Source: Myxococcales bacterium (GTDB lineage Bacteria; Myxococcota_A; Polyangia; Polyangiales; Ga0077539). From it: 64,000 nucleotides of DNA. The stretch lies in NCBI GenBank assembly GCA_013298625.1, contig JAAFIF010000006.1:1-64000 (forward strand). Reading direction: 5' to 3'. The notes under the pieces were generated by a model, which was given only the letters and a program-made list of their open reading frames with translations, was not told the origin of the DNA and ran no database searches. Shown here piece after piece: positions 41,789 through 49,913 of the stretch (position 1 is its first letter; the number at the start of each line of letters is the position of its first letter). The position numbers and the translations under genes are program-made.

Positions 41789-43185
41789 GAGCGAACCTCC
41801 TCGCGTGACGAACCCGTGCCCGAGCGACCCTCACCGACGCCGTTCGCGTTCGGTGAATCGTGAGCGTCCCGTGCGCCCTCCGCGCGCTGCGCGCGCTTGG
41901 GCCACTTCGAGATGAGCGCCGCGCCGCCGAGCGGCGACTGTTCGATCGACAGCGTCCCGCCGTGCCGCTCGACGATCCGTCGAACGATGGCCAGCCCCAA
42001 GCCAGCCCCGCCGCCCGAGCGCGTCCTGCTCGCCTCGAGCCTCACAAACGGCTGCAGCACGCGCTCGCGCGCCTCTTCGGGGATTCCCCGGCCGTCGTCG
42101 TTGACCGCGAGCACCACGAACTCGCCCTCGTCGCGCGCCGTCACCGTCACCTTGCTGCGCGTGTAGCGAAGGCCGTTGCGCACGAGGTTGGACAGCGCCC
42201 GCGCGAAGTGCCGACGGTTCGCCTCGAGCTCGACGTCGTCGGCGATCTCGACGGTCGTCTCGATCTCGCGCTTGCTCGCGAGGCGCTCTTCGTCGACGAG
42301 GGCGCGCACGACCTTGCCCACGGCGATGGGAGCCGCGTCGAGCCGCGCGGCGTCGGCTTCGACGTAGTGCACGAGCTCCGAGGAGAGCGCGTCGAGCTCG
42401 TTGACCTCGCGCTCGAGCTCTCGGACGCGGCGGGCGCGCTCTTCTTCGGTCCCCGCGCGCTCGAGCAGCGCGAGGATGAAGCGCACGCGGCTGAGCGGCG
42501 TCCCGAGCTCGTGCGAGACCGCCTGCAACAGCTCTGCGCGCTCGGCGAACATGCGGTCGAGGCGCTCGGCGCTGCGGTCGAGCGCGGTGGTGATGGCCCC
42601 GAGCGCTCCGCCTTCGAGCGGCGCTTGCCCGCGAGAGAAGTCTCCGCGCGCCAGGCGGTCGATGCCGATCTCGATGGCCTTGAGGCGCTTGGCGAAGGGG
42701 ACCGCCACGAGCACGCTGGTCATCGCCGACACCGAGACCAGAAAGAGCACGAAGTCGACGACGGGGCTGCGCCCGTGACCCGGCCCGCGGGGCGGACCCA
42801 TCGGGCCTCGCGCGGGCGGTCCCACCCGCAGAACACTGGAAGAATCCAGGCGAAACACCATCCACGGCTCGCCCGCGCCCCGCGCTTCGACCCAGTGCTC
42901 GAGCGGACGACTGCGCCGCGGATGCGCCACCGGGTCCGCGGGCTCGCGCGCCAGCTGCAGCTCTTGCCCGAGCTCAGCCCGCAGCTCGACGACGCGACGC
43001 TCGCGCTCGGCTTCGGGTTGATCGGCGATCGTCCGCGCCACGTAGCGCATCGCTGGCTGCGGCCCGCGCAGGCGCACGCGCTCCGCTCGCTCTTCGGTCG
43101 CGCGCACGAGGGCGATCATCAGCGCGCCGCTGACGAGCATGGCGAGCGAGACGGTGAGGGCGACGCGGCGGACGAGGGCGAACAT
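41785..43185 (-). CDS. Sensor histidine kinase of the VTC operon
   Basis: 466 residues with two membrane helices (about 8-28 and 143-165) bracketing a 115-residue periplasmic sensor rich in Arg/Pro. A HAMP-like linker follows, then the H-box AVSHELGTPLSRVRFIL and an HATPase domain with NLVRNGLRYT (N-box), NDDGRGIPEEARERVLQPFVR and GGGAGLGLAIVRRIVERHGG. It ends in a non-conserved Asn/Gly/Ser tail. It follows the response regulator gene by 3 bp, making a cognate pair that probably controls this operon. Confidence 0.94.
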   Translation of the reverse strand: MFALVRRVALTVSLAMLVSGALMIALVRATEERAERVRLRGPQPAMRYVARTIADQPEAERERRVVELRAELGQELQLAREPADPVAHPRRSRPLEHWVEARGAGEPWMVFRLDSSSVLRVGPPARGPMGPPRGPGHGRSPVVDFVLFLVSVSAMTSVLVAVPFAKRLKAIEIGIDRLARGDFSRGQAPLEGGALGAITTALDRSAERLDRMFAERAELLQAVSHELGTPLSRVRFILALLERAGTEEERARRVRELEREVNELDALSSELVHYVEADAARLDAAPIAVGKVVRALVDEERLASKREIETTVEIADDVELEANRRHFARALSNLVRNGLRYTRSKVTVTARDEGEFVVLAVNDDGRGIPEEARERVLQPFVRLEASRTRSGGGAGLGLAIVRRIVERHGGTLSIEQSPLGGAALISKWPKRAQRAEGARDAHDSPNANGVGEGRSGTGSSREEVRS

Positions 43186-43188
43186 GGA

Positions 43189-43878
43189 TCACCTTCCCAA
43201 GAGGTAGCCGACAGAGCGGACGCTCTTGATCGCGGCCGGATCGAAGCCCGCGGCCGCGAGCTTCTTGCGCAAGCGCGAGAGGTGAATGTCCACGCCGCGG
43301 TCGAGCCCGTCGTACGTGGTCCCGAGGGCCTCGGTGTACAGATCGTCCCGCGAGACCACGGTGCCCGCGCGCGATGCGAGCACCCACAGCAGCGACCACT
43401 CGGTGCTCGTCAGCTCGACCGCCGCGCCGTTGACCTTCGCCACGCGCGAGCTCTGATCGAGCCAGAGGTTGGCCACGACCACCGGAGGGGCGCCGCTGCT
43501 CGCGCTGTCGCTGTTGACCGCGCGACGAAGGACGCTGCGCACGCGCGCGAGCAAGATCCTCGGGTCGACCGGCTTGGTCACGAAATCATCGGCCCCGAGC
43601 TCGAGCCCTTCGAGCTCATCGCCCTCTGCTTTACTCGCTGTCAAGATGAGCACTCCGCCTCTGAATCCGGGGCGAACTCTGCGAAGCACCTCGAGCCCCG
43701 GGAGCCCCGGCAGCATCAGGTCCAGCACCACGATCTGCGGCGCGTCCCTGCGCACGCGCTCGACCGCTTCGAGCCCGTCCTCGACGAGGCTCACCGCGTA
43801 GCCGTGCGCCGAGAGAAACTCGCTGAGCAGCGAGCCGAGGCGGACGTCGTCTTCGACGAGCAGGATCGATGCGCTCAC
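43189..43878 (-). CDS. OmpR-type response regulator of the VTC operon
   Basis: 229 residues. The receiver domain has acidic E9/D10/D11, phosphoacceptor D53 (VVLDLMLPG) and KP lysine (FVTKPVD). The C-terminal winged helix (AVELTSTEWSLLWVLASRAGTVVSRDDLY..., DIHLSRLRKKLAAAG, IKSVRSVGYLL) is of the Trans_reg_C type. The start is GTG at 43878, overlapping the preceding gene's stop (GTGA). It pairs with the adjacent kinase. Confidence 0.94.
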   Translation of the reverse strand: MSASILLVEDDVRLGSLLSEFLSAHGYAVSLVEDGLEAVERVRRDAPQIVVLDLMLPGLPGLEVLRRVRPGFRGGVLILTASKAEGDELEGLELGADDFVTKPVDPRILLARVRSVLRRAVNSDSASSGAPPVVVANLWLDQSSRVAKVNGAAVELTSTEWSLLWVLASRAGTVVSRDDLYTEALGTTYDGLDRGVDIHLSRLRKKLAAAGFDPAAIKSVRSVGYLLGR

Positions 43879-44651
43879 GGCGTAGGCTCCTCGTGCGCGG
43901 GCGTGCTCTGCGTGGACGGGCGGCCAGCGTCGCGCTCTCTGCGCTGGCGTCGCTCGTTGCGGCGATGCTGCCGCTCTTCGGACCGCTCGCGCGGACGAGG
44001 GGCCTCCCAGCGCCACGTCACGGTGGCCATCACCATGTGGTAGTGCTGCGAGGTCGCTTGGATCGGTCCATGAAACCGATAGCCGAACGCGATCGAGACG
44101 GGGTCTACGTGCCCAGTGATCTCCGCTTCGAAGCGAAACGCGCTCGCCGGCAACGCCGCAGGCAAGAGCGTCGAGAACAGCTCGCCGCTCACCGACAGAT
44201 CGACCGGCTGCGGCGTTCGATAACGAAGCGCGACGCGGTTTCGCAGCGCCGAGTCGAACTCGTACCCCGTGCGGTCCGGGCTGAAGCGGTTCTGCCAGCG
44301 CAGCCGATACGAGAGCTTGAACCCTCGCCACGAGCCCGCGAGCCCCGCGTCCGTCGTGATCCTGTGCGACGACCAGTACGCAGCCCGGTACGTCTCGCCC
44401 GAGATGCGATAGGTGAGCCCGAAGCTCAGCCACTTGAAGGGGTCGAAGTCCGCGCCGATGTACGTCTGCGCGCGGCCGCTCGTGGCGATGCGATCGCCGT
44501 ACACGTATCGCTCGGACACGCTCAGCGTGAGCCTGCGGACCGGCGAGATCTCCGCGGTGAACCGCGGCGCGACGCGGATCTGCGCCGCTGCGACGGAGGG
44601 GATCGCGAGCGCAGCGCACAGCGCAGCGGCGGACAGTGGGCGTGGGTTCAT
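43875..44651 (-). CDS. DUF2490-like outer-membrane beta-barrel protein
   Basis: 258 residues with a signal peptide (LSAAALCAALAIPSVAAAQ). Alternating strands follow (LTLSVSERYVYGDR, WLSFGLTYRIS, FKLSYRLRWQNRFS, NRVALRYRT, VDLSVSGELF, FRFEAEITG, VSIAFGYRFHG, MVMATVTWRWE), consistent with a small barrel. The RLRWQNRF and RNRVALRY segments recall DUF2490. It ends in a charged Arg/Glu-rich tail. It is coupled at both ends: 4-bp overlaps with the VTC-domain gene upstream and the regulator gene downstream. Confidence 0.75.
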   Translation of the reverse strand: MNPRPLSAAALCAALAIPSVAAAQIRVAPRFTAEISPVRRLTLSVSERYVYGDRIATSGRAQTYIGADFDPFKWLSFGLTYRISGETYRAAYWSSHRITTDAGLAGSWRGFKLSYRLRWQNRFSPDRTGYEFDSALRNRVALRYRTPQPVDLSVSGELFSTLLPAALPASAFRFEAEITGHVDPVSIAFGYRFHGPIQATSQHYHMVMATVTWRWEAPRPRERSEERQHRRNERRQRRERDAGRPSTQSTPAHEEPTP

Positions 44652-45460
44652 CGCAGTCCTCGGTCGACCAGCGCGACGAGCGGCCGGAGAGACGTCGTGC
44701 GCTCGTCGCTGAGAGAAGCCACGGCGACGGAGTACTTCGAGAAGCTCCTTTGCCTGGCGTGCGCCGCGCGCAGCGCGAGCACGAGGGGGCTGTGCGCGCC
44801 GCGGCCGGTGTCCTTGACCTCGACGACGACGAAGTTGACCGGGCGCCGTCGTTGGTCGCGCTCGAGCACCAGGCTGAAGTCCATTGTGGCTCGCTCGAGC
44901 GAGCGCTGACCGATGAGCATCAGCCGCGAGAAGATCGTGCGCGCCTGCGGGACGAGCGCCCCGTGCGCCTCGATGGGCGCGATGGCGTCGGCGACCCGCG
45001 CTTGCTCGGCGTCCGTCAACATCAGGGCGTTGGTGCTTCGGTCCCAGCGATGCTTGACCGTGTCGCCCTTCACGGTCTTCTGCTTGACCTCGAGCATCGA
45101 GAACGCCCTGTCGATGTAGTGCCGCACGCGCACCTTCACGCGGGGCCGACGGCGACGACGGTGGTCGTGGTAGAAGCGCAGGTCTGGGGTGTCGAAGTAC
45201 ATCGTGTCGTACTGCGCGAAGCGCGAGCTGCCCGCGAGCACCACGTGGTAGTCGCTGCGGATCAGCTCGAGCAGCGGCGCAGCGGCCTCGAGCGGCAGCA
45301 AGAACTTTCGGTCGAACCGGCGCTGCAGCGAGGCGCGCTGAAGCTCGTCGGGGCTCGCGACGGCGATGGCCGAGGCCGCGGCGTGCAGGCGCGGCGTGAC
45401 GCTCCCGTCGCCCAACAGTTCGAGTCGGGGGAGCTCTTCGAGGCGAGGCGCAGCGCTCAT
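44648..45460 (-). CDS. VTC-domain protein (polyphosphate polymerase-like)
   Basis: 270 residues of the VTC/CYTH-like triphosphate tunnel fold. It has RRFDRKFLLPLEAA, YDTMYFDTPDLRFYHDHRRRRRPRVKVRVRHY and MLEVKQKTVKGDTVKHRW, i.e. the alternating basic residues and Glu (EVK) of the tunnel, and later FVVVEVKDTG. In yeast Vtc4 this domain makes polyphosphate. Bacterial relatives frequently neighbour DUF4956 and CotH-type genes; their products are less well defined. It is the first gene of a minus-strand operon running to 37136. Confidence 0.88.
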   Translation of the reverse strand: MSAAPRLEELPRLELLGDGSVTPRLHAAASAIAVASPDELQRASLQRRFDRKFLLPLEAAAPLLELIRSDYHVVLAGSSRFAQYDTMYFDTPDLRFYHDHRRRRRPRVKVRVRHYIDRAFSMLEVKQKTVKGDTVKHRWDRSTNALMLTDAEQARVADAIAPIEAHGALVPQARTIFSRLMLIGQRSLERATMDFSLVLERDQRRRPVNFVVVEVKDTGRGAHSPLVLALRAAHARQRSFSKYSVAVASLSDERTTSLRPLVALVDRGLR

Positions 45461-45607
45461 CTTCGGGGCCCTCTGGGCGTTCGTTCGACGATGGAGAGTC
45501 ACGTGATCGACACCTCTTGGTGCATCAATTGTGACGTTCCTTCGGGCGATGGGTGGGCAAAGCTGTTGCGAATTGTTGCCCGTCGCAACGATGATCGAGG
45601 CGGCTTC
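45461..45607. promoter_or_regulatory. Divergent promoter region of the VTC operon
   Basis: 147 bases between the VTC gene (leftward) and the small gene at 45608 (rightward). The sequence is AT-richer than its surroundings and contains a GGGCAA/TTGCCC inverted repeat near 45552-45582. No definite -10/-35 pair could be assigned by eye. Confidence 0.35.
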
Positions 45608-46090
45608 GTGACCGCAGAATCCCCGTCGTTGTCGGTGCTTCACCGCGCAGAGCGCAACGTCGTCGCGCTCTTCGAGCAGCGCGTGCTCATGTTCGTCCGC
45701 AGCGGGCCGCTCACCGAGGCCGCGCTGCGAGCGATGAGCGACGTCGGGCTGCTGCTCGCCTCGGTCGCCAGCGAAGAGCGCTCGCACGGATTTCTCGGGG
45801 TCGTGCCCTCGGAGGCAGGCGCGAGCGACGCGCGGCTCTACGACTCGCAGCTCGCGCTCTTTCGCTCGGTCGGCGCCGCGCAACACGTGTACGCCGCGCT
45901 GTGCGTCCTCGGCGATCACGGTCACCACTCGCCCGTCACCCACGTCGCGCGATCGCTGAGCGCGCTGTTGCCCAACGCGATGGTCTTCGACGAGACCGCT
46001 TCGGCCACCCGTTGGCTGAGCGAGCGCCTGTCGCTCGACGCTCGCGCGCTCGGCCGCGCCGCGCTCGAAGTGGGCTTTCTCGCGCGGTGA
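45608..46090 (+). CDS. Small protein of unknown function
   Basis: 160 residues from GTG 45608, which has GAGG seven bases upstream; in-frame upstream starts would add an unconserved stretch. It reads TAESPSLSVLHRAERNVVALFEQRVLMFVRSG, then alternating hydrophobic strands and helices (MSDVGLLLASVASEERSHGFLGVVPSEAG, AAQHVYAALCVLG). There is no signal or membrane segment, so it is likely cytoplasmic. The alternating pattern could be a STAS- or roadblock-like alpha/beta fold, but no family is recognised. Confidence 0.6.
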   Translation: MTAESPSLSVLHRAERNVVALFEQRVLMFVRSGPLTEAALRAMSDVGLLLASVASEERSHGFLGVVPSEAGASDARLYDSQLALFRSVGAAQHVYAALCVLGDHGHHSPVTHVARSLSALLPNAMVFDETASATRWLSERLSLDARALGRAALEVGFLAR

Positions 46091-46141
46091 CATAGTCTGT
46101 CCACACGTGAGTGCCCCGCGTTGCGCGCGCCGTGCTACACG

Positions 46142-48202
46142 ATGCGGGTGACGGTCTCGGCCATTCTCGGTGACGGCGGCGCCCTCGCGAAGGCGCTGCG
46201 CGGGTACGAATCGCGACCCGAGCAGCTCTCCATGGCGGTCGCCGTCGAGAAGGCGCTCGCGGACTCCTCGGTCCTGCTCGTCGAAGCCGGGACAGGAACG
46301 GGCAAATCCCTCGCCTACCTCGTCCCCGCCGCGAAGTCCGGCATGCGCGTGGTGATCACCACCGCGACCAAAGCCCTCGGCGAGCAGATCGTTCAGCGCG
46401 ACCTGCCGACGCTCGCCAAGCTCGGCCTCCGCCCCTCGGTCGCCCTCGTGAAGGGCCTGTCGAACTACGTCTGCCTCCGTCGCCTCGACGAGCACCGCCG
46501 CGCGATCGTCTCGGGCGCCACGCGCCCCGATCCCCACATGGACGCGGTCGTTCGCTGGATCGAAGACACCACCTCCGGCGACCGCGCTGATCTCGAGTGG
46601 GTGCCCGACGACGCGCCCATCTGGCGCGAGGTCACCGCGTCGTCCGACACGCGCATCGGCGCCAAGTGCCGCTTCTACGAGCAGTGCTTCGTCACCCGCA
46701 TGCGACGCAAAGCCGACGCCGCGCAGATCATCGTCACCAACCATCACTTGTTCTGCGCCGACCTCGCCCTGCGAAGCACCAACTTCGGCGCGCAGGTGCT
46801 GCCCGACTACGACGCGGTCATCTTCGACGAAGCCCACGCGCTCGAAGAGGTCGCGACCGAGTTCTTCGGCGTGCGCATCACCCGCGCTCGCGCAGAGACG
46901 CTCGTGCGCGACGCGAGCCGAGCCTTCGAAGCAGCGGGCTTCTTCGTCGACCCCACGCGGCAGCACGCCATCGGCCGCATCCTCGCGGACATCCTCTCGG
47001 CCAACCTCGAGCTCTTCACGCTCTTGCCCCGCAGCGGCGGCCGCAGCGTGGGCTTCGGCGCGACGGACACCTTCGAGCGCACCCTCTCGAACGTCGGTCG
47101 CTTCTTGCTCGACGGCGCCGCGATCGAAGGCCCCTTCGGCGACGCGGCGCGCGCCCTCTCTGCAGCGCTCGGCCGGCTCTCCGAGTCGCTGCGAGACTTC
47201 GTCGGCGGCGGCGACGCGCTCTTGTCCGTCGCGCGACGCACCCAGTCGCTGCGCGACGCGCTGGTGATGGTCCTCGACGCGGCCAACCCCGCGCAGGTCG
47301 TCTACGGCGAGCCCGACGCGCGCGGCGGCGGCGCGATCGGCGTGAGCCCCATCGAAGTGGGCCCCCTGTTGCGCGAGCGCCTGTGGTCTCGACGCTGCGC
47401 CGTGGTGCTCACGAGCGCGACGCTGTGCTCGAAGACGCCGCCGGTGAGCGCGTCGCCGACCAACGCAGAAAACCCGGTCTTGACCGCGGGCGCCGAGGGC
47501 TTCGCCTTCGTGCGCATGCGGCTCGGCGTGCCCAAAGAGGCCGTCGAGCTCGCGCTGCCGAGCCCCTTCGACTACGGGGCGCAGAGCGCGCTGTACGTGC
47601 CGAGAAAGTTTCCCGAGCCGAGGGACGAGGAGTACTTCGACGCCGCCACGCGAGAGATCCAGAAGCTCGTCAGCATCACCCGCGGCGGCGCCTTCGTGTT
47701 GTGCACGAGCCATCGGCAGATGAAGGCCTTCGCCGCCGAGCTGCGCCGCAAGTGGAAGTATCCGTCGTTTGTCCAAGGCGAAGCCCCCAAGCAAGCGCTC
47801 TTGTCCCGCTTTCGCGCGGCGGGCGACGGCGTGCTCTTCGCGACGTCGAGCTTCTGGGAGGGCGTGGATGTTCCTGGGCGCGCGCTGCGGCTCGTGGTGA
47901 TCGACAAGCTCCCGTTCGAGGCGCCGACGGACCCGGTCGTCGCCGCGCGCATCGCCCGCTTGAAGGCCCGCGGCGGAGAGCCGTTCGTGAGCTTTCAGGT
48001 CCCCGTCGCGACGCTCGCCCTCAAGCAGGGCTTCGGCCGCTTGATTCGCACCCGCTCGGACGCCGGCATCGTCGCCATCTTGGACAAGCGCCTGCTCACC
48101 AAGGGCTACGGACGCACGATGCTCGAAGCGCTTCCGCCAGCGTCCCGCTGCAACTCGGTCGAAGAGCTGCAGGCGTTCTGGGAGAGCGTCGACAAGGGTT
48201 GA
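46142..48202 (+). CDS. DinG/YoaA-type ATP-dependent helicase
   Basis: 686-residue superfamily 2 (XPD-like) helicase. Walker A is EAGTGTGKS, motif Ia ITTATKALGEQ, the DEAH box IFDEAHALEEVA, and the C-terminal motifs are SSFWEGVDVPG and KQGFGRLIRTRSDAG. The Fe-S region shows NYVC, then KCRFYEQCF. In many relatives the segment before KC reads CLG, whereas here it is RIG, so only three of four expected ligand cysteines are seen; HHLFC is a further Cys nearby. It is likely to act in DNA repair or R-loop removal. Confidence 0.9.
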   Translation: MRVTVSAILGDGGALAKALRGYESRPEQLSMAVAVEKALADSSVLLVEAGTGTGKSLAYLVPAAKSGMRVVITTATKALGEQIVQRDLPTLAKLGLRPSVALVKGLSNYVCLRRLDEHRRAIVSGATRPDPHMDAVVRWIEDTTSGDRADLEWVPDDAPIWREVTASSDTRIGAKCRFYEQCFVTRMRRKADAAQIIVTNHHLFCADLALRSTNFGAQVLPDYDAVIFDEAHALEEVATEFFGVRITRARAETLVRDASRAFEAAGFFVDPTRQHAIGRILADILSANLELFTLLPRSGGRSVGFGATDTFERTLSNVGRFLLDGAAIEGPFGDAARALSAALGRLSESLRDFVGGGDALLSVARRTQSLRDALVMVLDAANPAQVVYGEPDARGGGAIGVSPIEVGPLLRERLWSRRCAVVLTSATLCSKTPPVSASPTNAENPVLTAGAEGFAFVRMRLGVPKEAVELALPSPFDYGAQSALYVPRKFPEPRDEEYFDAATREIQKLVSITRGGAFVLCTSHRQMKAFAAELRRKWKYPSFVQGEAPKQALLSRFRAAGDGVLFATSSFWEGVDVPGRALRLVVIDKLPFEAPTDPVVAARIARLKARGGEPFVSFQVPVATLALKQGFGRLIRTRSDAGIVAILDKRLLTKGYGRTMLEALPPASRCNSVEELQAFWESVDKG

Positions 48203-48318
48203 ATTCGTGTGCGCGTCGGCGGGAGGCGAGGACCGTTACGAAATGCACCGAGTCCGCCTTCGTGCGGTGATTGGCAGTGCAAACGTCGCGGCGCGCCGCT
48301 TGCTGTCGTCTCCCGTCC

Positions 48319-49458
48319 ATGACGATCCACGCATCGGCCCCAGCGCTGCTCGCGCTCGCGGCGCTCTCTGCTTGTTCGCCTTCTGCGCCGAGCGGCGCCC
48401 AGGACGGCTCGACCGACGCCCACATCACGAGCGACAGCGCGGCGAGCGGTGACGCGTGCGCGCAAGGCGCGGCGCTCAACGAGATCGTGTGGAGCGAGTC
48501 CGCTCCCTTCGCGCGCGCGGTGGATCACCACGGGACGTGGATCTTCGAAGGCGCCGACGGCCGCGCGAGCCTCTACGTCGCCGGAGGGATTCGGCAGGGG
48601 CCGGGCGAGGCGCTCGAGGCTGTGTACAACCAGGTTTCGCGTGCAGAAATCCAGGCGGATGGCTCGCTCGGGCCGTGGGAGAGCGACGCGCCGCTGCCGG
48701 TTCCGACGGGCTTTCACGGCGTCGCGCTGGTGGGCGCGCGCGTGTACATCGCGGGCGGGCTCACCTCGACGGGCACCGGCGAACAGCTGAGCCGCCGCGT
48801 CTTCGTGGGCGAGCGCACCGCCGCAGGCCCCCTCGCGTGGCGCGAGTCCACTCCCCTCCCGTGGAACGCGCTGCACCCCACGCTCACCGCCCTCGGCTCG
48901 ACGCTCGTCCTCGTCGGCGGCACCAACGGCCAGCAAGCGCAGAACATCGTAGGAGTCGCCGAAGTCCAAGCGGACGGCTCTGTCGGCCCGTGGGCGCGCG
49001 CCGCCAACACTCCAGAGCCGCGCTCGCACCACTACGCGTTCGTCTCCGACGGTGAGCTCTTTCTCGCCGGGGGATTTCGCGGGATGCCCGTCGGCAACAA
49101 CATCACGCCGCTCGCCGACGTCCTTCGCTCGGTCCGCGACGAGCGCGGGCAAATCACCGGCTGGGCCGTCGTCGGCGCGATGGACCCCGTGCGCTTCACG
49201 CACGCGGGCTTCGTGCGCGACCGACACTTCTACGTGATCGGCGGCATGTACGAGTCCGGCTCGATCGACATCGTCCAGCGCGCCGAGCTGCAGTGCGACC
49301 GCACGCTGAGCGCCTTCGCCGAGGTCCGCGGCGCGCTTCCCTTCACCCGCAGCCACGTGCACCAGACGCCGCTCTATCGCGACCGGCTCTACTCCGTGGC
49401 TGGGCGCGACAACAACGGCGTCTCGAGCGCGCGCGTCGTGATCGGCGCGATCCGCTAG
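48319..49458 (+). CDS. Kelch-like beta-propeller lipoprotein
   Basis: 379 residues. The signal ends at ALSAC, followed by an Asp/Ser linker. The body has repeated units of the form VALVGARVYIAGGL, TALGSTLVLVGGTNGQ, VSDGELFLAGGFRG, VRDRHFYVIGGMYESG and YRDRLYSVAGRDN, each with a Gly-Gly strand like kelch/galactose-oxidase propellers, alternating with AEIQADGSLGPW. A surface-exposed propeller is inferred; the ligand is unknown. ATG 48319 begins just before the signal; a longer reading of the frame is less likely. Confidence 0.78.
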   Translation: MTIHASAPALLALAALSACSPSAPSGAQDGSTDAHITSDSAASGDACAQGAALNEIVWSESAPFARAVDHHGTWIFEGADGRASLYVAGGIRQGPGEALEAVYNQVSRAEIQADGSLGPWESDAPLPVPTGFHGVALVGARVYIAGGLTSTGTGEQLSRRVFVGERTAAGPLAWRESTPLPWNALHPTLTALGSTLVLVGGTNGQQAQNIVGVAEVQADGSVGPWARAANTPEPRSHHYAFVSDGELFLAGGFRGMPVGNNITPLADVLRSVRDERGQITGWAVVGAMDPVRFTHAGFVRDRHFYVIGGMYESGSIDIVQRAELQCDRTLSAFAEVRGALPFTRSHVHQTPLYRDRLYSVAGRDNNGVSSARVVIGAIR

Positions 49459-49480
49459 GAGCGCTTTGAATTCGTGTGCG

Positions 49481-49879
49481 TCAGTGGCAGTTCTGAAAGC
49501 TCATGGCGCCCGCGATGGTCACGGCCCCTGCGCACTGCAGGTTTGCGTTGCCCTCGACGTTGCGGATGTTGTTGATCGTGGAGTTTTGCGTGCGAATCGT
49601 CAGCGATCCGCACGTGCCCACGACGGTCGCCTGCGCGCCTTCGCCCTGCAGGTAGAGCACCTGCGGGACGTTCATCGGCGTCTGCACGAGGCGGATCGTG
49701 GCGCCCGCTTCGTTGCTGAGATCGACGCCCATGAACCCGTTGGCCTGCCCCGAGCGACACGAGCTCACCTCGAACGGCGCGCCGTTGACCGTGAGCGAGC
49801 CTTCGAGCTTGGCCTTGCAGCCGCCGAGCGAGAGCGACCCCACCGTGACCAGCGCGAGCGCGAACATCCCGTTCTTCAT
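49481..49879 (-). CDS. Small lipoprotein
   Basis: 132 residues. The lipobox is SLGGC, at about residue 21. The remainder is a short beta-structure (LEGSLTVNGAPFEVSSCRSGQ, ATIRLVQTPMNVPQVLYLQGEG) with a few cysteines (VVGTCGSLTIRTQNSTI, NLQCAGAVTIAGAMSFQNCH). It resembles small outer-membrane lipoproteins of myxobacteria in general plan; no family is assigned. It converges with the kelch-like gene 22 bp away. Confidence 0.65.
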   Translation of the reverse strand: MKNGMFALALVTVGSLSLGGCKAKLEGSLTVNGAPFEVSSCRSGQANGFMGVDLSNEAGATIRLVQTPMNVPQVLYLQGEGAQATVVGTCGSLTIRTQNSTINNIRNVEGNANLQCAGAVTIAGAMSFQNCH

Positions 49880-49913
49880 GCGCTCGATCGTAGCGCACTG
49901 GCGGGCGCGCGTA

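Noticed and set aside
40194..41834. Reading the lipoprotein gene as starting at 41834 with a long N-terminus
   Set aside because: The extra N-terminal part overlaps the DUF4956 and kinase genes and is Arg-rich shadow sequence. A clear lipoprotein signal begins at 41180.
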